DNA from: Haliclystus octoradiatus
Lineage: Eukaryota; Cnidaria; Staurozoa; Stauromedusae; Haliclystidae
Length of the DNA: 64,000 bases
Assembly: GCA_916610825.1 (NCBI GenBank)
Contig: OU744453.1
Location: 12,171,826 to 12,235,825, forward strand
Direction of reading: 5' to 3'
Positions 10,791 through 23,200 of the stretch are shown in pieces. Position 1 is the first letter of the stretch, and every line of letters begins with the position of its first letter. The notes under the pieces were generated by a model that ran no database searches, was not told the DNA's origin, and was given only the letters and a program-made list of their open reading frames with translations. Position numbers and translations under genes: made by a program.

Positions 10791-12402
10791 CTATTGGTAT
10801 GATTTGCAATAACAAAATTTTCTCAAATGTGGTCTTTCGTTTGCAATACAATTAGGCTGACTACCATAGTTATTAGTCCTACTAATAGCAGTATCTACTT
10901 TAATCTTCCCATTGTAGTCAATGTACACTGTTGCTTCGTAAGTTGCATTACTTGGTGAGGCTGTTAATGCTATTTGTAATACTTTTGAGTTAATGATAAG
11001 TTCAGCTGTTTTGTTCAGTTCAACACCACACGAGTCACACTCATCTGTTGGTAAAGTATTTTGAAATTGTTTCACTTTATCACTAATAGTTCTTATGGCA
11101 GCCTGGTTGATAGATTGTAATTTTAAACGTAAACACATCATCTGTGCTGTGTTATCAGTACTGGTTAATTTGTTAATGTGTGAGATGACTGCATTAGCTG
11201 CTTTAGTGGCACTCTTATCTGTCACATTGATTCCATGATATTGTAAACAGGGACACCAATGTTCTAAAATCCCTGCTGAATCACATGTTCGATTACTAGC
11301 TTCAATTGTATTAAATAGACTTAAACCAGTTGAGTTAGCTTCCAGGTAGTCTGGGTACAATGGGATATGAGCAAGTGTTTTATGAACATCAAGAAATGAT
11401 GTAAGTAGTATTGCATTGTGTGAAAGGGATTTCATAATGGCTGGGCTACGTTTAGAATAAGTCAATGGCACGTCTATAGACATAAACGGTAGCCTCTCTT
11501 CTAATTTTCCTTGTTCCATCTGTCTGAAATCTGATACGTCACTACGTAGCCCATGGTCACCAAATACGATCAGTATGGTATTATCAAGATGGCCATTTTG
11601 TTTGAAACGTTGTAAGAAATCAACAAAATCATTATCATATGTTTGCGCACCATTCATATTGTTATGTGACGTAATACCAATTACCGTGAGTGATATTTTT
11701 GGTATGCTAGTGTTGTATGTTGAATGTAATCTTTCTAGTTGCTCTAAATTGAATTGATGAGATGTTAAATTATTTATACAGTGATATTGTGTATCACCCT
11801 GTAATGCTGCCAAGCGGAATGGTCTCAGATAATGATGCGTTGGTTGTTCTTTAAAACCATGTAAGCGATACGTAAAACTTCCGAAATATGCATCGTCTTC
11901 ATCAAACATAGTCGTGTAACCAAGATCACTGAATTGATTAAATATTAACGGCCAACTGTTAACATGCTGTGAATTAGGTCTTGCTCTTCTTGCTTCTGGT
12001 AATGCTTGCTCATTGAACCCTGTTAACATGGCAGCAAGTTGCGCAGTTGTTCCATCCCCATTAATTGTATGACCCTGTAAGATACGATTTGTATCACGTG
12101 ATTGTAACCATTGGTAACTCAGCGGTAGCTGGCGTTGAAAATTACCGTTTGAAAGTGAATCTAGCATGATCATTGCTACGTTTGGCAACTGATTTTGTAT
12201 TCCATCTTTCAAGTTCTTAATACGACTATTCTTTGGCTTCTTTGGTATAATTGTAGCGTAGTACCGTAGGAAATGTTGATTTTGTTTATAGACTTCCACT
12301 TGCATGAATTCTTCTTTAAATTTTAACGTACCTTTGTAATCTAAAATAGATACAAAGTTTAGTTGTTCATGTTGTTCTGTTGCAGCGTACATATTGCATA
12401 AC
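10791..12402 (-). CDS. DUF229 catalytic-domain exon
   Basis: Terminal exon of the gene above, one open frame of about 535 codons ending at TAA. The acceptor could be TTTGAG/GTTATGC (exon from 12402) or ACTTTAG/GAATATCCC a little upstream, which stays open and in frame. Counting from 12407, the nucleophile-region Asp of MLDS is residue 83 and the metal-binding FGDHG is residues 282-286. Both ends of the domain look intact and no stop interrupts it, so it appears functional. Confidence 0.88.
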
Positions 12403-15013
12403 CTCAAATTATCAATGGGATATTCCTAAAGTATAATCTGTCAAGAATTAGCATAGAATGCATGACGTGAATGATATAGTCGATGAGGAAATACATTTTG
12501 AAAAGGTGGTCGCTTAACACAGGTTTCTATATTATAAAAAGTGACGTAGTATTATGAAGCAATGGAGACTGTGCCGATATACAGAAGGCGTTCGGAAAGC
12601 TCATTCTGGATCTTAGATGAAGCAAAACATATCAATCTTTACAGACTTCACGGCTCATCTCTAATGCTGATCCCTCTATATGTTGCTTTAACCGACACAA
12701 CAGAAATGTTATACCAATTCATATTTTGATTAAAATTTATGTTGATTTAAAGTTTTCGGAACATGGCAACCCTCATACCTGAAATCCATGTCGTGAGACA
12801 TGACTCCGCCATCATGTATACACTGACCAGGGTATAACTATGGTGCTATACAATTATACATAAAATACCTTGTGCTTCTGGTTGTATCATCTGAATTACC
12901 ATTCCATTATGACATGATTTGATTTGCATTGATGATCCTAAACACCATTTTGTTTGATGATGTTCAAGATGTTGTGTCCCATCAATTAATTTAAACTGTG
13001 TTGATAATTGACTGCAATCTTTCTCTAATTCTATTATCACTTCTTTCCCATCAGGCTTTGCTGGAAGAAAACAGATTGAATGATATTTTCTAGTAAAATA
13101 TAACGATATTTTGAAGTCACAATTATTAATACAACAACTTATTCTTTGACTGTTCGCGTATTTTGGCACATTTTTTTCATCGAGTTCAGTCTGTGGTTGT
13201 GTACTGTTTGACAGAGATGTTTGAAGCTACTTTTAATTACTAACAGGAAGAATTTTCTTTTGGAATCGTTACTAGCACCCGTGGTTTCTGTTTTGGAACC
13301 ATTTGTATTGATCAAACTCGCAATCTTCCGTTTTAAAATACGCGCAATATTGAAATGGTAAATTTGATGTAACCGTTAAAACGGTTTTCTTCTTCTTTCA
13401 GTCTTTTTTCAGAACCAACAATTCTGTTCTTGGAGAGATCATATTCGTTATTCCCTGTGATTCCGTCTTAAAGGTAATATAACTCTTTTAACAACCTCCA
13501 TTTGTCTTAATTACCCCCCTCGTAATGCTGCGTTGGATATGCAACGACATTTATCTATTGACTGCAATTCAACTGTACTTTACCTTTAACAGCAACGCAT
13601 TTGTTTGAGATTTTATGAATAATTCTTCCATTTGTTTTAACTACAAAGAAATTATGCTGATGACATCTTCCTTTTCCTATAATCAACTCATTGGCAATCC
13701 TTGGTCGTTCTACTGATTTGATTTGAATAATGTTATGATCATGAATTAGTAAGCAACCCATGATATCTATAAATCAATACAGAAAATTCTCAATAATATT
13801 AATAATGATAATAATAATATTACATTTTACAGTCAATCAATGACCTAGAGTGGGGTGTGGTAGGCACAGTACTTTCTTATTGGGGGACATTAACAAATTT
13901 ACATATACAAATGAATGCTTGTTTGGAAAACTAACGCTCAACAATTGTGCACCGACGAAGAATTGAACCCAGGCCTCTGAGCTGCCATTGCTACCAATAT
14001 ATATTTAAACCATCATGCTATTGTACCTCTTTGAGAATACTCAGCCTTGTTCAAATGTATAATTGGAAGAAGAATTACTATTGTAAATACATCCAGAAAA
14101 TTCACCTTTCTCTAGAATTATATATGCATTACTCTATATAAAGCAGTTTATATATACTGTCAAATTTTGCAGAGTGTACTTAAAAGATGCGATCGGGATG
14201 CAATCTAAAGTGCATTGATGTTTATGGGACTTTTATTTGAAAAGAGTGTTTATTATCACTGGTAATACATCCGGCCCTTTACGAAGGATTTCATTGATCT
14301 TAAATATATTGGATTTATTTCACTGATGCACTCTTTATAAAACATTCACATTGCAACAGAGAATCTGCTTGTCCCTGCTTTATGACGTATAGTAAGGCTC
14401 CTATCTGTGTCTCCTGTCATAGGATTATTTAGTATTTGTGAAACTTTATATTCATTTCACCTGTTTGTAAAGGATGCTTTTTGCTGTGTTCAATCAACAC
14501 GATTGGTTCACCAAGAGTCACTTCAAAATCATCTTTGCGATTAATCGTTCTAACAATTATGTCATCAATATTATTAACTTCAATCTTCAAATATCCATCT
14601 TGCTGTATAAACGCAAACATCTCACATTTGCAATTATTTTTTTCAACTTTTTTTATGTACTTCATAACATCTTTGTTAAATGGATCAAGTTTTGGTAAGA
14701 TACATGACTGAGACCTGGTGTTATCTACTTCTGTAGCTGTTGATGTTGTTGTTGCTGAATTTAATGTATATATGTTGCTATATGATGCATTCTTCTTCTC
14801 TATTTCTAATATAAAAGATGATAATCTTTCACTCAGATTGCCCCTCATTTCCCATTTCGCTTGCTCATTATCCAGCCTTTGAAATATATCATTTTTTAAT
14901 TTATTCAACTCATCATCACCGTAATCTAATTGTAAATGCAAAACAAGCAATACTGTGGAGACAGAGAATGCTATTAGTATTAACCAGAATTGATAACGTA
15001 AAATTCTTCTCAT
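10791..15013 (-). CDS. DUF229 family protein (sulfatase-fold, type II membrane protein)
   Basis: Multi-exon minus-strand gene. Exon 1 (15013-14461, donor CAG/GTGAAA) starts with a basic tail and one hydrophobic signal anchor (about residues 8-28, FWLILIAFSVSTVLLVLHL). It then has a polar stem and the DUF229 entry signature CILPKLDPFNKD followed by a CKCEMF cysteine cluster. The last exon (about 12402-10791) holds the alkaline-phosphatase-superfamily domain: MIMLDSLS with its Asp, GDGTTAQLAAMLTG, FDEDDAYFGSF, VFGDHGLRSD and EERLPFMSIDVPL, ending RPHLRKFCYCKSYQ like other DUF229 proteins. Exons between them (13766-13584 and a frame at about 13187-12869) carry Cys-containing sequence, but I could not connect all splice phases, so at least one internal exon or boundary is wrong or missing. 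Members are predicted lumenal or extracellular enzymes; the substrate is unknown. A 69-codon upstream open frame (15225-15016) precedes the ATG in another frame. Confidence 0.85.
12869..13187 (-). CDS. Internal Cys-rich exon of the DUF229 gene (boundaries tentative)
   Basis: Open frame with peptide segments such as RISCCINNCDF, EVIIELEKDCSQ and TKWCLGSSMQIKSC. It ends at a good donor, CACAAG/GTATTTT (exon end 12869). The start is uncertain; CACAACCACAG/ACTGAACTC would give phase 0. The alternation of polar loops with C..C and W-C-L positions recalls one lobe of a ricin-type beta-trefoil, but this is a weak resemblance seen by eye. Confidence 0.55.
13584..13766 (-). CDS. Internal exon of the DUF229 gene, beta-trefoil-like
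   Basis: 183 bp, acceptor TTGATTTATAG/ATATC and donor TTAAAG/GTAAAG. The phase matches exon 1 (one leftover G + AT = Asp codon), so the join is supported. The peptide includes GRCHQHNFFVVKTNGRI followed by KISNKCVAV, reminiscent of the G.I.h..S.KC motif of ricin-type lectin lobes. Such a domain between stem and catalytic region would be unusual for DUF229 proteins. Confidence 0.6.
13792..13825. repeat. (AAT)n-rich simple repeat
   Basis: Short imperfect AATAAT run in the intron between exons 1 and 2 of the DUF229 gene. Confidence 0.6.
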
Positions 15014-15225
15014 TTTTAATTACTTGCGAGTTTTTCTTTCTGATAGACAATCAGCGAACTTACAAATTCAAGTTTTCTTTGCAACGTCAAAACTGACATA
15101 CTTCGATATCTTAATGTGTTGTCATTGGTTACACCATAAATCCTTATCTGTTGCTTGATTTTATCGGCCGCTTGCTCGACTATCGCCAAATGCTGATTTG
15201 ACGCACACCAATGAGCCTCGCTCAA

Positions 15226-16773
15226 AGAGTTTTTTGTATGAGAACTTTTAATACATTAGTTCTAATCTAAATTAAGTTTTTACAATTGCGGTTTTTTATT
15301 TCTTTATCTTTCTAAATTATGTTTCAACTTTGTAGGGATAGAAAAAATGAATAGAGAAATCAATATTTGTCTTTACAAATTAAAATAGGGAGATGATGAG
15401 TTATTGTAATGAATTTCGACGGTTTCACTTTTTTATAGGGGGTTGTGTGGGCGAACTATTGGGCTTGCACGGTTTTCCTGCTACGTTTCAATTCCAGGTT
15501 TGAGGCTTGTTACATATATATTTGAAAAACAATCTGCGTGTGGAATGGGAAAATAATTGTTCAGTGCCACACTACTCTCAGGACTGCCTTTTCTGTACTT
15601 AGACTTCAACTGTGATTATACGTATGCCATGGCTAGCGTCCATTGCGCTTCCACGGTGTCATTCTTGAATAGAACATTCGGGGGAATAGACATAGAGCTT
15701 CGGTAAAATCACCATAAGAGAATCATGAAAAGGATACCCCAAATATATTTAAAAATACATAGTTTTCATACAAAGTAAAACTTGTGAGAAAAAGTTAAAA
15801 ATTGGCCAAAAATCAAAACGTATATTTGAAAAAAAAATCAGAAATTGGCCAAAAATCAAAATGCATATTTAAAAAGAATTTCATTCTAGAGAATACTCCT
15901 AACATTTTTTTTTGAATTTTGAAAACAGTTCCCTAAATATTTGAATTTCCCCGTGTACCAAAAATATAGAAGCTACCCCCCTGGGAAACGTATTCGTGTA
16001 GTTGATAATCTATTCGTTATGTCCTGTGCGTTTTTTATACTACTTTTATAGAATGTCTATATACTTAATGAGACTAGATATATGTAATGTGATGTGTGGT
16101 GTAACTATGTATTGTGTATAACTGTGTATAACTGTGCGTGTAGTTGTACCAAATGTATGTTAATAACTATATGCGATGTGATTGGTTATCTATTGTCACG
16201 TGTCTCCTGTTTGTCTTAATTTTTATTTGAAACATTGTTGTAATTACGTTTGCAATCAGTGTCATCCTGTATGTCAAAGCATGAAGAACTATAGCTTACA
16301 ATCAAACTGGAGTCTTCCTTGGTCATTTCATTATCAACTTCGTGTCATGTGATAAATATGACAAAGCAACGGTGTTACTTCTTGTCTATTTTTGAAGTAG
16401 ATTTTATCGAAGATGTCCTTGTCCTACCTTATTAGTACTACTATAGATTTGAAAGATTATCTATTCTAATCGCAACTGCAAGCATCAAGGAAATCATAAT
16501 TTATTTTCATATATCGTCGCATAATCTTCAATCTTCTTCCCTGATGATTGATTACTTAAAAATAATATTTATTTCGTAGTTGGTTTTCACCCTAGATTTC
16601 CTGGAATTTTATGCATTTATAGAATATTCCAACAGCGTGTTAGTATTGTATGACGTTGTTCTCAACAGGCAACATGAAATTGTTTGTCTGAAATAGTTCC
16701 GGGAATAATATAATGTATTCTGCTTTCAATGTGTAGGGCTGGTGAATATTTGCACGAGCTACTTGCTATTATT
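15226..16773. other. Intergenic 5' flank of the DUF229 gene
   Basis: No gene seen. Contains a short direct repeat at about 15793-15875 (two copies of AAATTGGCCAAAAATCAAAA about 50 bp apart) and a GTGTATAACTGTG-rich simple stretch near 16090-16145. Confidence 0.45.
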
Positions 16774-16860
16774 ATAGCCTGCGTGCAGACCGAAACCTAT
16801 CTTGGCAAAAGTCTAATGCACACTTTCGCCAAGATAGGTTTTAGTCTGCACGCAGGCTAT
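16774..16860. mobile_element. Fold-back element, 87 bp
   Basis: ATAGCCTGCGTGCAGACCGA at the left end and its reverse complement at the right end (CTGCACGCAGGCTAT) enclose AAACCTATCTTGGC / GCCAAGATAGGTTT. The arms pair over about 38 bp. The terminal motif TAGCCTGC.CGCAGACC recurs at 53731. Confidence 0.8.
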
Positions 16861-16973
16861 CGGTATAGTTATATAATGCAGTAAACGAGAAATTGAGTAA
16901 TTGAAGACGACTATATGCTATGAGTAATCTTGTATTCTTTATAAATCGTACATTTTTATAAGAACCAGTCTGT

Positions 16974-17252
16974 TTGTCTATGGTTTTTACCCTGTTGGCT
17001 GTTATTACATCAAAATTAGACAACTGTAACTCTTTATATGATGGTCTAATTAAATGCTTAATTAAAAAATTACAACGCATCCAAAATGCGGCAGCGATAA
17101 TTATTACATTAACTCGAAAGTATGACAGTATAACACCAGTATTGTATGAGCAACATTGGCTTCCGATTGAGCAACGGATTATATTTAAAATAATATTATT
17201 AACTTTTAAAGCATTACATGACCTTGCACCACTCTATTTACGAGATATTTGA
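16974..17252 (+). mobile_element. LINE reverse-transcriptase C-terminal fragment
   Basis: A 92-codon frame contains VITSKLDNCNSLYDGL, LIKKLQRIQNAA, YDSITPVLYEQHWLPIEQRI, FKIILLTFKALHDLAPLYL. This is the well-known tail of CR1/Jockey-type non-LTR retrotransposon polymerases (TSRLDYCNSLL...KLQ.VQNAAARL...HWLPV..RI..K). Upstream polymerase domains are missing, so it is a 5'-truncated dead copy. Confidence 0.9.
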
Positions 17253-19239
17253 ATTGATTACTGTCCATCAAGATGTTTGAGATCATAATCAAAATATTTT
17301 TATTAACTGTTCAAAAAAGCAATTGGAAATCCTTTGTTGACAGTATAACATATAATGCATACTTGATTGATAAATATAGAAATGATATTTACTATATGTA
17401 ATGTGAAGATGTGCTATTTGGGCTTATTATGCCAGCGGTGTACAGGAGCAGGCTTCAACTCAGACTCCGGGAGAACGGTATCCATATTTGAACAGCAGCC
17501 AGACTAGCCTCATTCCATCACGGCCCTCATTTCCCCGCGGCGACTGGAGTGAATGTCTTATCCTGCAGGAGCCGGAGTCTAGAATACAATCTTTGTAATT
17601 TCTTAGCTAATATAAACACTGTACAATTAAACAATTGTTTGAATCGAGTATATGTAGTAGAGGCTGATTTGGCTATGGGTTTCAGATTCAGTCCATCTTT
17701 TATTATTTTATTAATTTGTTTTCTGATTCTGTATCATTGTGTTTTTGCTTATTTTTGATATATTTACATTTTGAATCCTATTTGTTTCATATAATGTTAT
17801 AACAAATACCCTACATATTATTAAAATAAACAGCACTTATGAGGGGATACGGAAGCTAAATAGCTTGTTTTACATGCATACGATAAATAATGTATTAATA
17901 TATTGACAGATTTGAAAAATAGAAAACAATAACTGTATATCAATTTCAATTTTCTATAATTTGAGTAACTGCTACTTCCTTTTAGTTGATAATAATTGCC
18001 CTTAACACATAATATGACAATATTTTCACACTATTCTAATAATCTGAAGATAAAATAATCAATAAGCGATTACTTTCACCTGATAATATCGGCTACTTTG
18101 AAATATTAATTTATCTTGTTCTCATACATTCAAAGTAGGTGTGTTATTTGCTTTCATTCTTGAACTCGTAAAGTTCAACATTTTATCACTGATGCTTTCA
18201 CAATTTCAGATAAAACATTCAACAGACGATGAACACCGCGTTTCGATCACCCCTCTCACTTTAAACCAAGATTTATTTAACCATAATCATATTCATAGGA
18301 ACAGTGGGATTAGCTTGCACGCGTGGTCTACTAGTAGAAGTAAAACGCCAGTATAGAAAGCATAGTTCATGTCATTCATTCTTCTACATGAACCATGAAG
18401 ACACTTTGAATTATAAACATTACCTTGTCAATCGAAATGTAAATATTTCCACTGTGGATTATCGTTCGCACGTTGTAAATAAATAAAATGATGACACAGT
18501 CATTGTGCTTTTTGAAAATGAATAATTTTAGTTTACACCTGTTGATGAACTTCGTCAACATTCAAATGTTTGTGGATTGTGTTAAATGTAGGCTTTCAGA
18601 GCCGTATAATAAGGCTATACATCTCCAAGATTCGCTTAGCTGAGAAAGTATCCTATAGTAGTAGAACATTTTGCACTTACTTCATGAAATACTTCAAGTG
18701 CAAACGATAGTTCATTTATAGGTGATATTTGGCATAAATTTAATAACTTGTATTGAACGGCGTTTACTTTACGCCTTAAGAAGAGTCTACCGCGGGCGTC
18801 GATTGAAAGTGCGGTGCACTAATTCACAAATGCATTTTAATTTGCAGTGCGGTCGATAAGTTGCAATCGCGGTTATCGACACAGTGCCAGCGTATATGAA
18901 GGAGTGTGCCGTGAGCGAATATCTGATTGACGGGTGCGTTCCAAATTTAAATTAAATCTTACTTGCTAGCGTTAGTGGCTATTTCGTTTCCTATTACTAA
19001 TATGATCATCACTGGCAATTACTGGCAATCAATCGTGTGCCACTTGTGGTTAAATAATGTTTGAGAGATAATCGACTTGTCATCAAATATAGATAATCAT
19101 AATCAGTGAACTTTGTTCATCAAAAAGGGTAGTTTCACGTGCATTGGTAATAAGTAATGCAGGTACTACCCGAAGTCCCAACGTTTCAAATTGATGTAAT
19201 TGAAGTCTGCTCGGGAAAGATCGGTATCTATATATATAC
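17253..19239. other. Unassigned intergenic region with a small GC-rich island
   Basis: No gene recognised. 17411-17599 is clearly more GC-rich than its surroundings and has a 62-codon frame (GERYPYLNSSQTSLIPSRPS segment) without a clear start or splice sites. The rest is AT-rich with short random frames. Confidence 0.45.
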
Positions 19240-19407
19240 AATAATAGAGTCACGAAAGACACACCATTTTTGCTGTTACTTGAAGTTTCACGTTGTTAAA
19301 CGATCGTCAGACAGAATATTCTGTCTGGTATTCTGTCTGATGGTCGTTTAACAACGTGAAACTTCAAGTAACAGCAAAAATGGTGTGTCTTTCTTGACTC
19401 TATTATT
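19240..19407. mobile_element. Near-perfect fold-back element, 168 bp
   Basis: AATAATAGAGTCACGAAAGA at the left pairs with TCTTTCTTGACTCTATTATT at the right. The arms (about 78 bp each) meet at the centre GACAGAATATTCTGTC. Only a few mismatches are visible, which suggests a young insertion or ongoing arm homogenisation. No coding capacity. Confidence 0.88.
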
Positions 19408-20239
19408 ATTTACCGCTCTGCTATTTACAAGCATTGAGCACTGTTTACCTAACAATATTTTTAAATTTTTATTAAATTTGAAACATATTAATATAGATAT
19501 ACTTTCCGACGCGAGTTTCAGCTGAATTGGATTGATTGATTCTGCAACAGAAAACTTGCTTGTTTTTTGATATTTTAATGACACGAGAGAAGTCACATGA
19601 GTGAGACAGACAGACGCGTGAGTATCATTGCGGTTTCATCAATAAGATGAACATTTATTAAAATACAATAATACTACTATTCCAAAGTGAAAAGTATCAT
19701 AAAGTCGACCATTGAAACTGGTCATATTTTATCAATAGGTGCCTGAAACGACACTAATAAGACACCTGCCTAAAACAGCAAGGTACCCATTTGATGGTTA
19801 AATATTTTCACGTTTTAAACAAACGTATGAAATAATCTAATAATATAAACATTCTCGCAAACGGGCGGGCCACGCATGTATGAATGACCCGTGTGTATGT
19901 GAAAATATACAAATTTAATCTAATGTAATTAGTTAATGTAGTATTAGCAACAGTCAAAAGCTTCTAGAAATGTTCAGCTTGCATGCACGATGGAGGTCAC
20001 AATTGTTTTGCTTGGTAAGACAAGTTGTGATGCGAAGATAGTGGATGTGTTGGTCGAACTAGCAGGTGATGGTGTGAGAAGATTCCCATCATTTGAGATC
20101 ATGTGCAGTTGCAGTGCAGAGAAGAATGTTCAGTAGTCTCAGAGACATTGGCAGTCACTTCAATTCTGATGTATGTACTAGTATAGATAGAACGGTTATT
20201 CTGGTGGACGGGGGCCACACCCCAGGGCACATGACACAT
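19408..20239. other. 3' flank of the transporter gene
   Basis: Intergenic, AT-rich, no recognisable gene or repeat. Confidence 0.4.
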
Positions 20240-23200
20240 TTAGACACATGTTTCTTTATCACAATACACCAACATTTTTGGATCAACATCACGGAGAAAA
20301 TAATATTTCTTTTCGTGTTTTCTTTCCATTTTTTTCAAGTACATAGGATCGTCTTCGCGTGGAAACAATTCTAAACCAAAGAGAATAATAGCGCAGAGAA
20401 GTGGGGGTCCAGATGCCACAAAGAATAACATTCTGTAGTTCTCTGTTGCATCAACAATCACTCCTATGGACAAACAAATGAAATCAAACAAAATTAGAAT
20501 CAATGAAGATGTAAGATCAATATGATGATCAAATACAATTGAATCCATCACACGTCAACTATTCACCATTTCAAAGTGACAGACAATTGTAAACAATGAG
20601 CAAAGATTGAAATCCAACATACGAAATTCATTCAAACATATAGTTGCTATGAGTATCACTATTTATTATGTAACATCCACGTATATCTCACCTGTAAGCA
20701 TGGGTCCCAGTGACGACGCGGCAGATATAAAGAACAAATTCATGGTCCAAACTTGAACAATGTTTTTCCTTCCATTGACCTCTAACGTCATGACAAAGAT
20801 AAGCCCTTGTAATGCACCCTCGAAGAAATTGACGAAAACACAGTAGACTATGAGTTGTTTGTAAGTTTGAACGTTGAACGCACATATTGAGATGACGCCA
20901 GCAATCACCAATAGGCATTGATACTGTTTGATAACATCAATAATACGTCGGTCCATTGACAGACCAAAACAGACCCTACCACACGTACTAGCGCAACCCA
21001 TGAAGATCAAGAGGTTCGATGCATCCTTGAGATCAATGCCTGTTTCAATTGAGAATTGTACCTATGGAAAACAAGGCAATGATTCAGTTTAACTGAACAT
21101 CCTGTCATGGTTCTTATCTTAGCACAACAAATCATCGAGATTGCTTTGTAGGGATGTCGTCATATCTTATGATATATGCGTCAATCGTTGGCCTACCACC
21201 GCACAATATGCTAAACGTATAAGGCAGTCTACAAACGTCGTGCTTTTCATGCGCCGTGCTAATCTTCTGGCGAGACCTGGCAAAAGCGCGACGTATAAAT
21301 CAGTAAAGCACGACGCAATTTGTCTAGCTCGGCAAAAGCTCGAAGCACGACGATGGTTGCCGCTCGGAGCGGCGTCAGCACGACAGTTGTTTTATAAGGC
21401 GTGCTTTTTTGAATGCCGAGCTTTTATTCGTCTGTTTTCAGACGAATGTTCGGTCAAATTCATGCGAATTGGGGATAAAATAGTAGTTTTTATGATGTTT
21501 TCTTATCATTTCATTCACTTCTCGATGATATTGGTGAACATAAAGTCCAATTATAAACTACTTCATTATGCTCAACTGTTTGGTATTCTGCTGTCTATTA
21601 AAATAGTGGATTTTATTACTATGTTATTACTATGTAGGTTGAAAACATTTCAGGATGCCCTTCATTTCAGTTGCATGTTAACTGGTAACATAGCTTGATA
21701 GAACAAATATTTCTTTATGAGATTTAATTGTTTTATTAAATTAAAACATTTATATTCGAAGGAAATTTAACTAATAAATATTAGATCTCTTAAACCGAAA
21801 TCTTATATCTCAGACAGTGTGACATCATTTTCAGGTACTGCTAAAGTTAGCTAAAGATAGTTTTACTTTCAATAATTGCGCAATACGCCTTTCAATTTTG
21901 ATGACGTCAATGGCCAAAGCACGGCAATTTCACGCCGTCTGAAATGAATTGAAACCAGAATTCCAATTCTGCCGTGCCAGACAAAGCAAAGCACGGCGCA
22001 TGTAAAGCGCGACGTTTGAAGACTGCCTAACGGGTGTGGCGAGGGGGTAAACTGTTACACGTTTCTTTTGTGGGCATTGCGGTTCATTGCACGACATATA
22101 TTTACAGCACGTCAATCATAGAAAGATTATAATCAAATTTTCCTAGAGAGATCAGGGTTGAGAGTATTAGATAATTGTATTGACAATTACAATCATAAAG
22201 AGTATTAGATAAATAACGTCATCTGGTGCGCACCTGATGTAAGAAAAGCACGTTGCTAGAGAAACCAAGAACAAACATCGAGAAGAAGAACACAAGATTA
22301 CGTGGTTTCTTGAGTTGAGCCAAATAACGTCGTATTGGTGCAAATTTTGTTGCTGAATACTGATCGTCTGCTTTGAATGTGCGCTGACGTTTTTCTTCTT
22401 TGGTTGGAAGTATAGATAGGCCACCGCATAAGCACATAACGCCGAAAATCACAGAAAGGATGCGAAATAAATGACGCCAGCCGTATTTGTCCATGATATA
22501 GCGTAGGGGCGGTGTCAATACGACAGGTCCAAGACTTGAGCCCGACGCAGCCATGCCTAGAAGAGACAAAGCGACAATAGAGACAAGGGACACGCGCCTG
22601 AATAACAACATACAAAGACGTATTTAGCACCCAACGGTGAATGATTTCAATCAACCAACCTGTTGCCAATGAAACATATTTGACAAAATAGAATGAGAGA
22701 GATGCCATTGAAGCAGCGTAACATATACCAGCACCAAATGCATACACCACACTGAATGTTCCAATCATGCATTCTAGACTGTTGCAAAATGATGTCGTTA
22801 ATAATGAGATTGATATTAGAATGGCACCTGTCACTACGGTCATGCGAATTCCAATTTTAGTCACAATAATCCCAGCAATTGGAGCAAACGTAAACCGAAG
22901 GCCATTAACCAATGAGCCGACGATAGCTGAAATCATAAATCAAATTAATGAATCTTATTAGATGTTAAAATCCTGTTCAAGTTTCAATCAAAACCCAATT
23001 ACAAATATGAATTCTGTATGAACAAGTATCGCGATTTGCTATTGACGTACTTTGAAGAATAGCGTTATAATAGATAGATTTAATACATCAGACATTAATT
23101 GACTAATGACATTATTTAAGTATGTGGCTATTATAAGTAAAGGGGTATGTAGTATCACACGGTTCTACGGTTAGCATTGTATGTGCCCAAATGATTTCGA

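Noticed and set aside
21141-21698. 185-codon plus-strand frame
   Set aside because: It runs across the left end of a Harbinger-like MITE and lies antisense in an SLC16 intron; the apparent repeats in the peptide are the inverted repeat.
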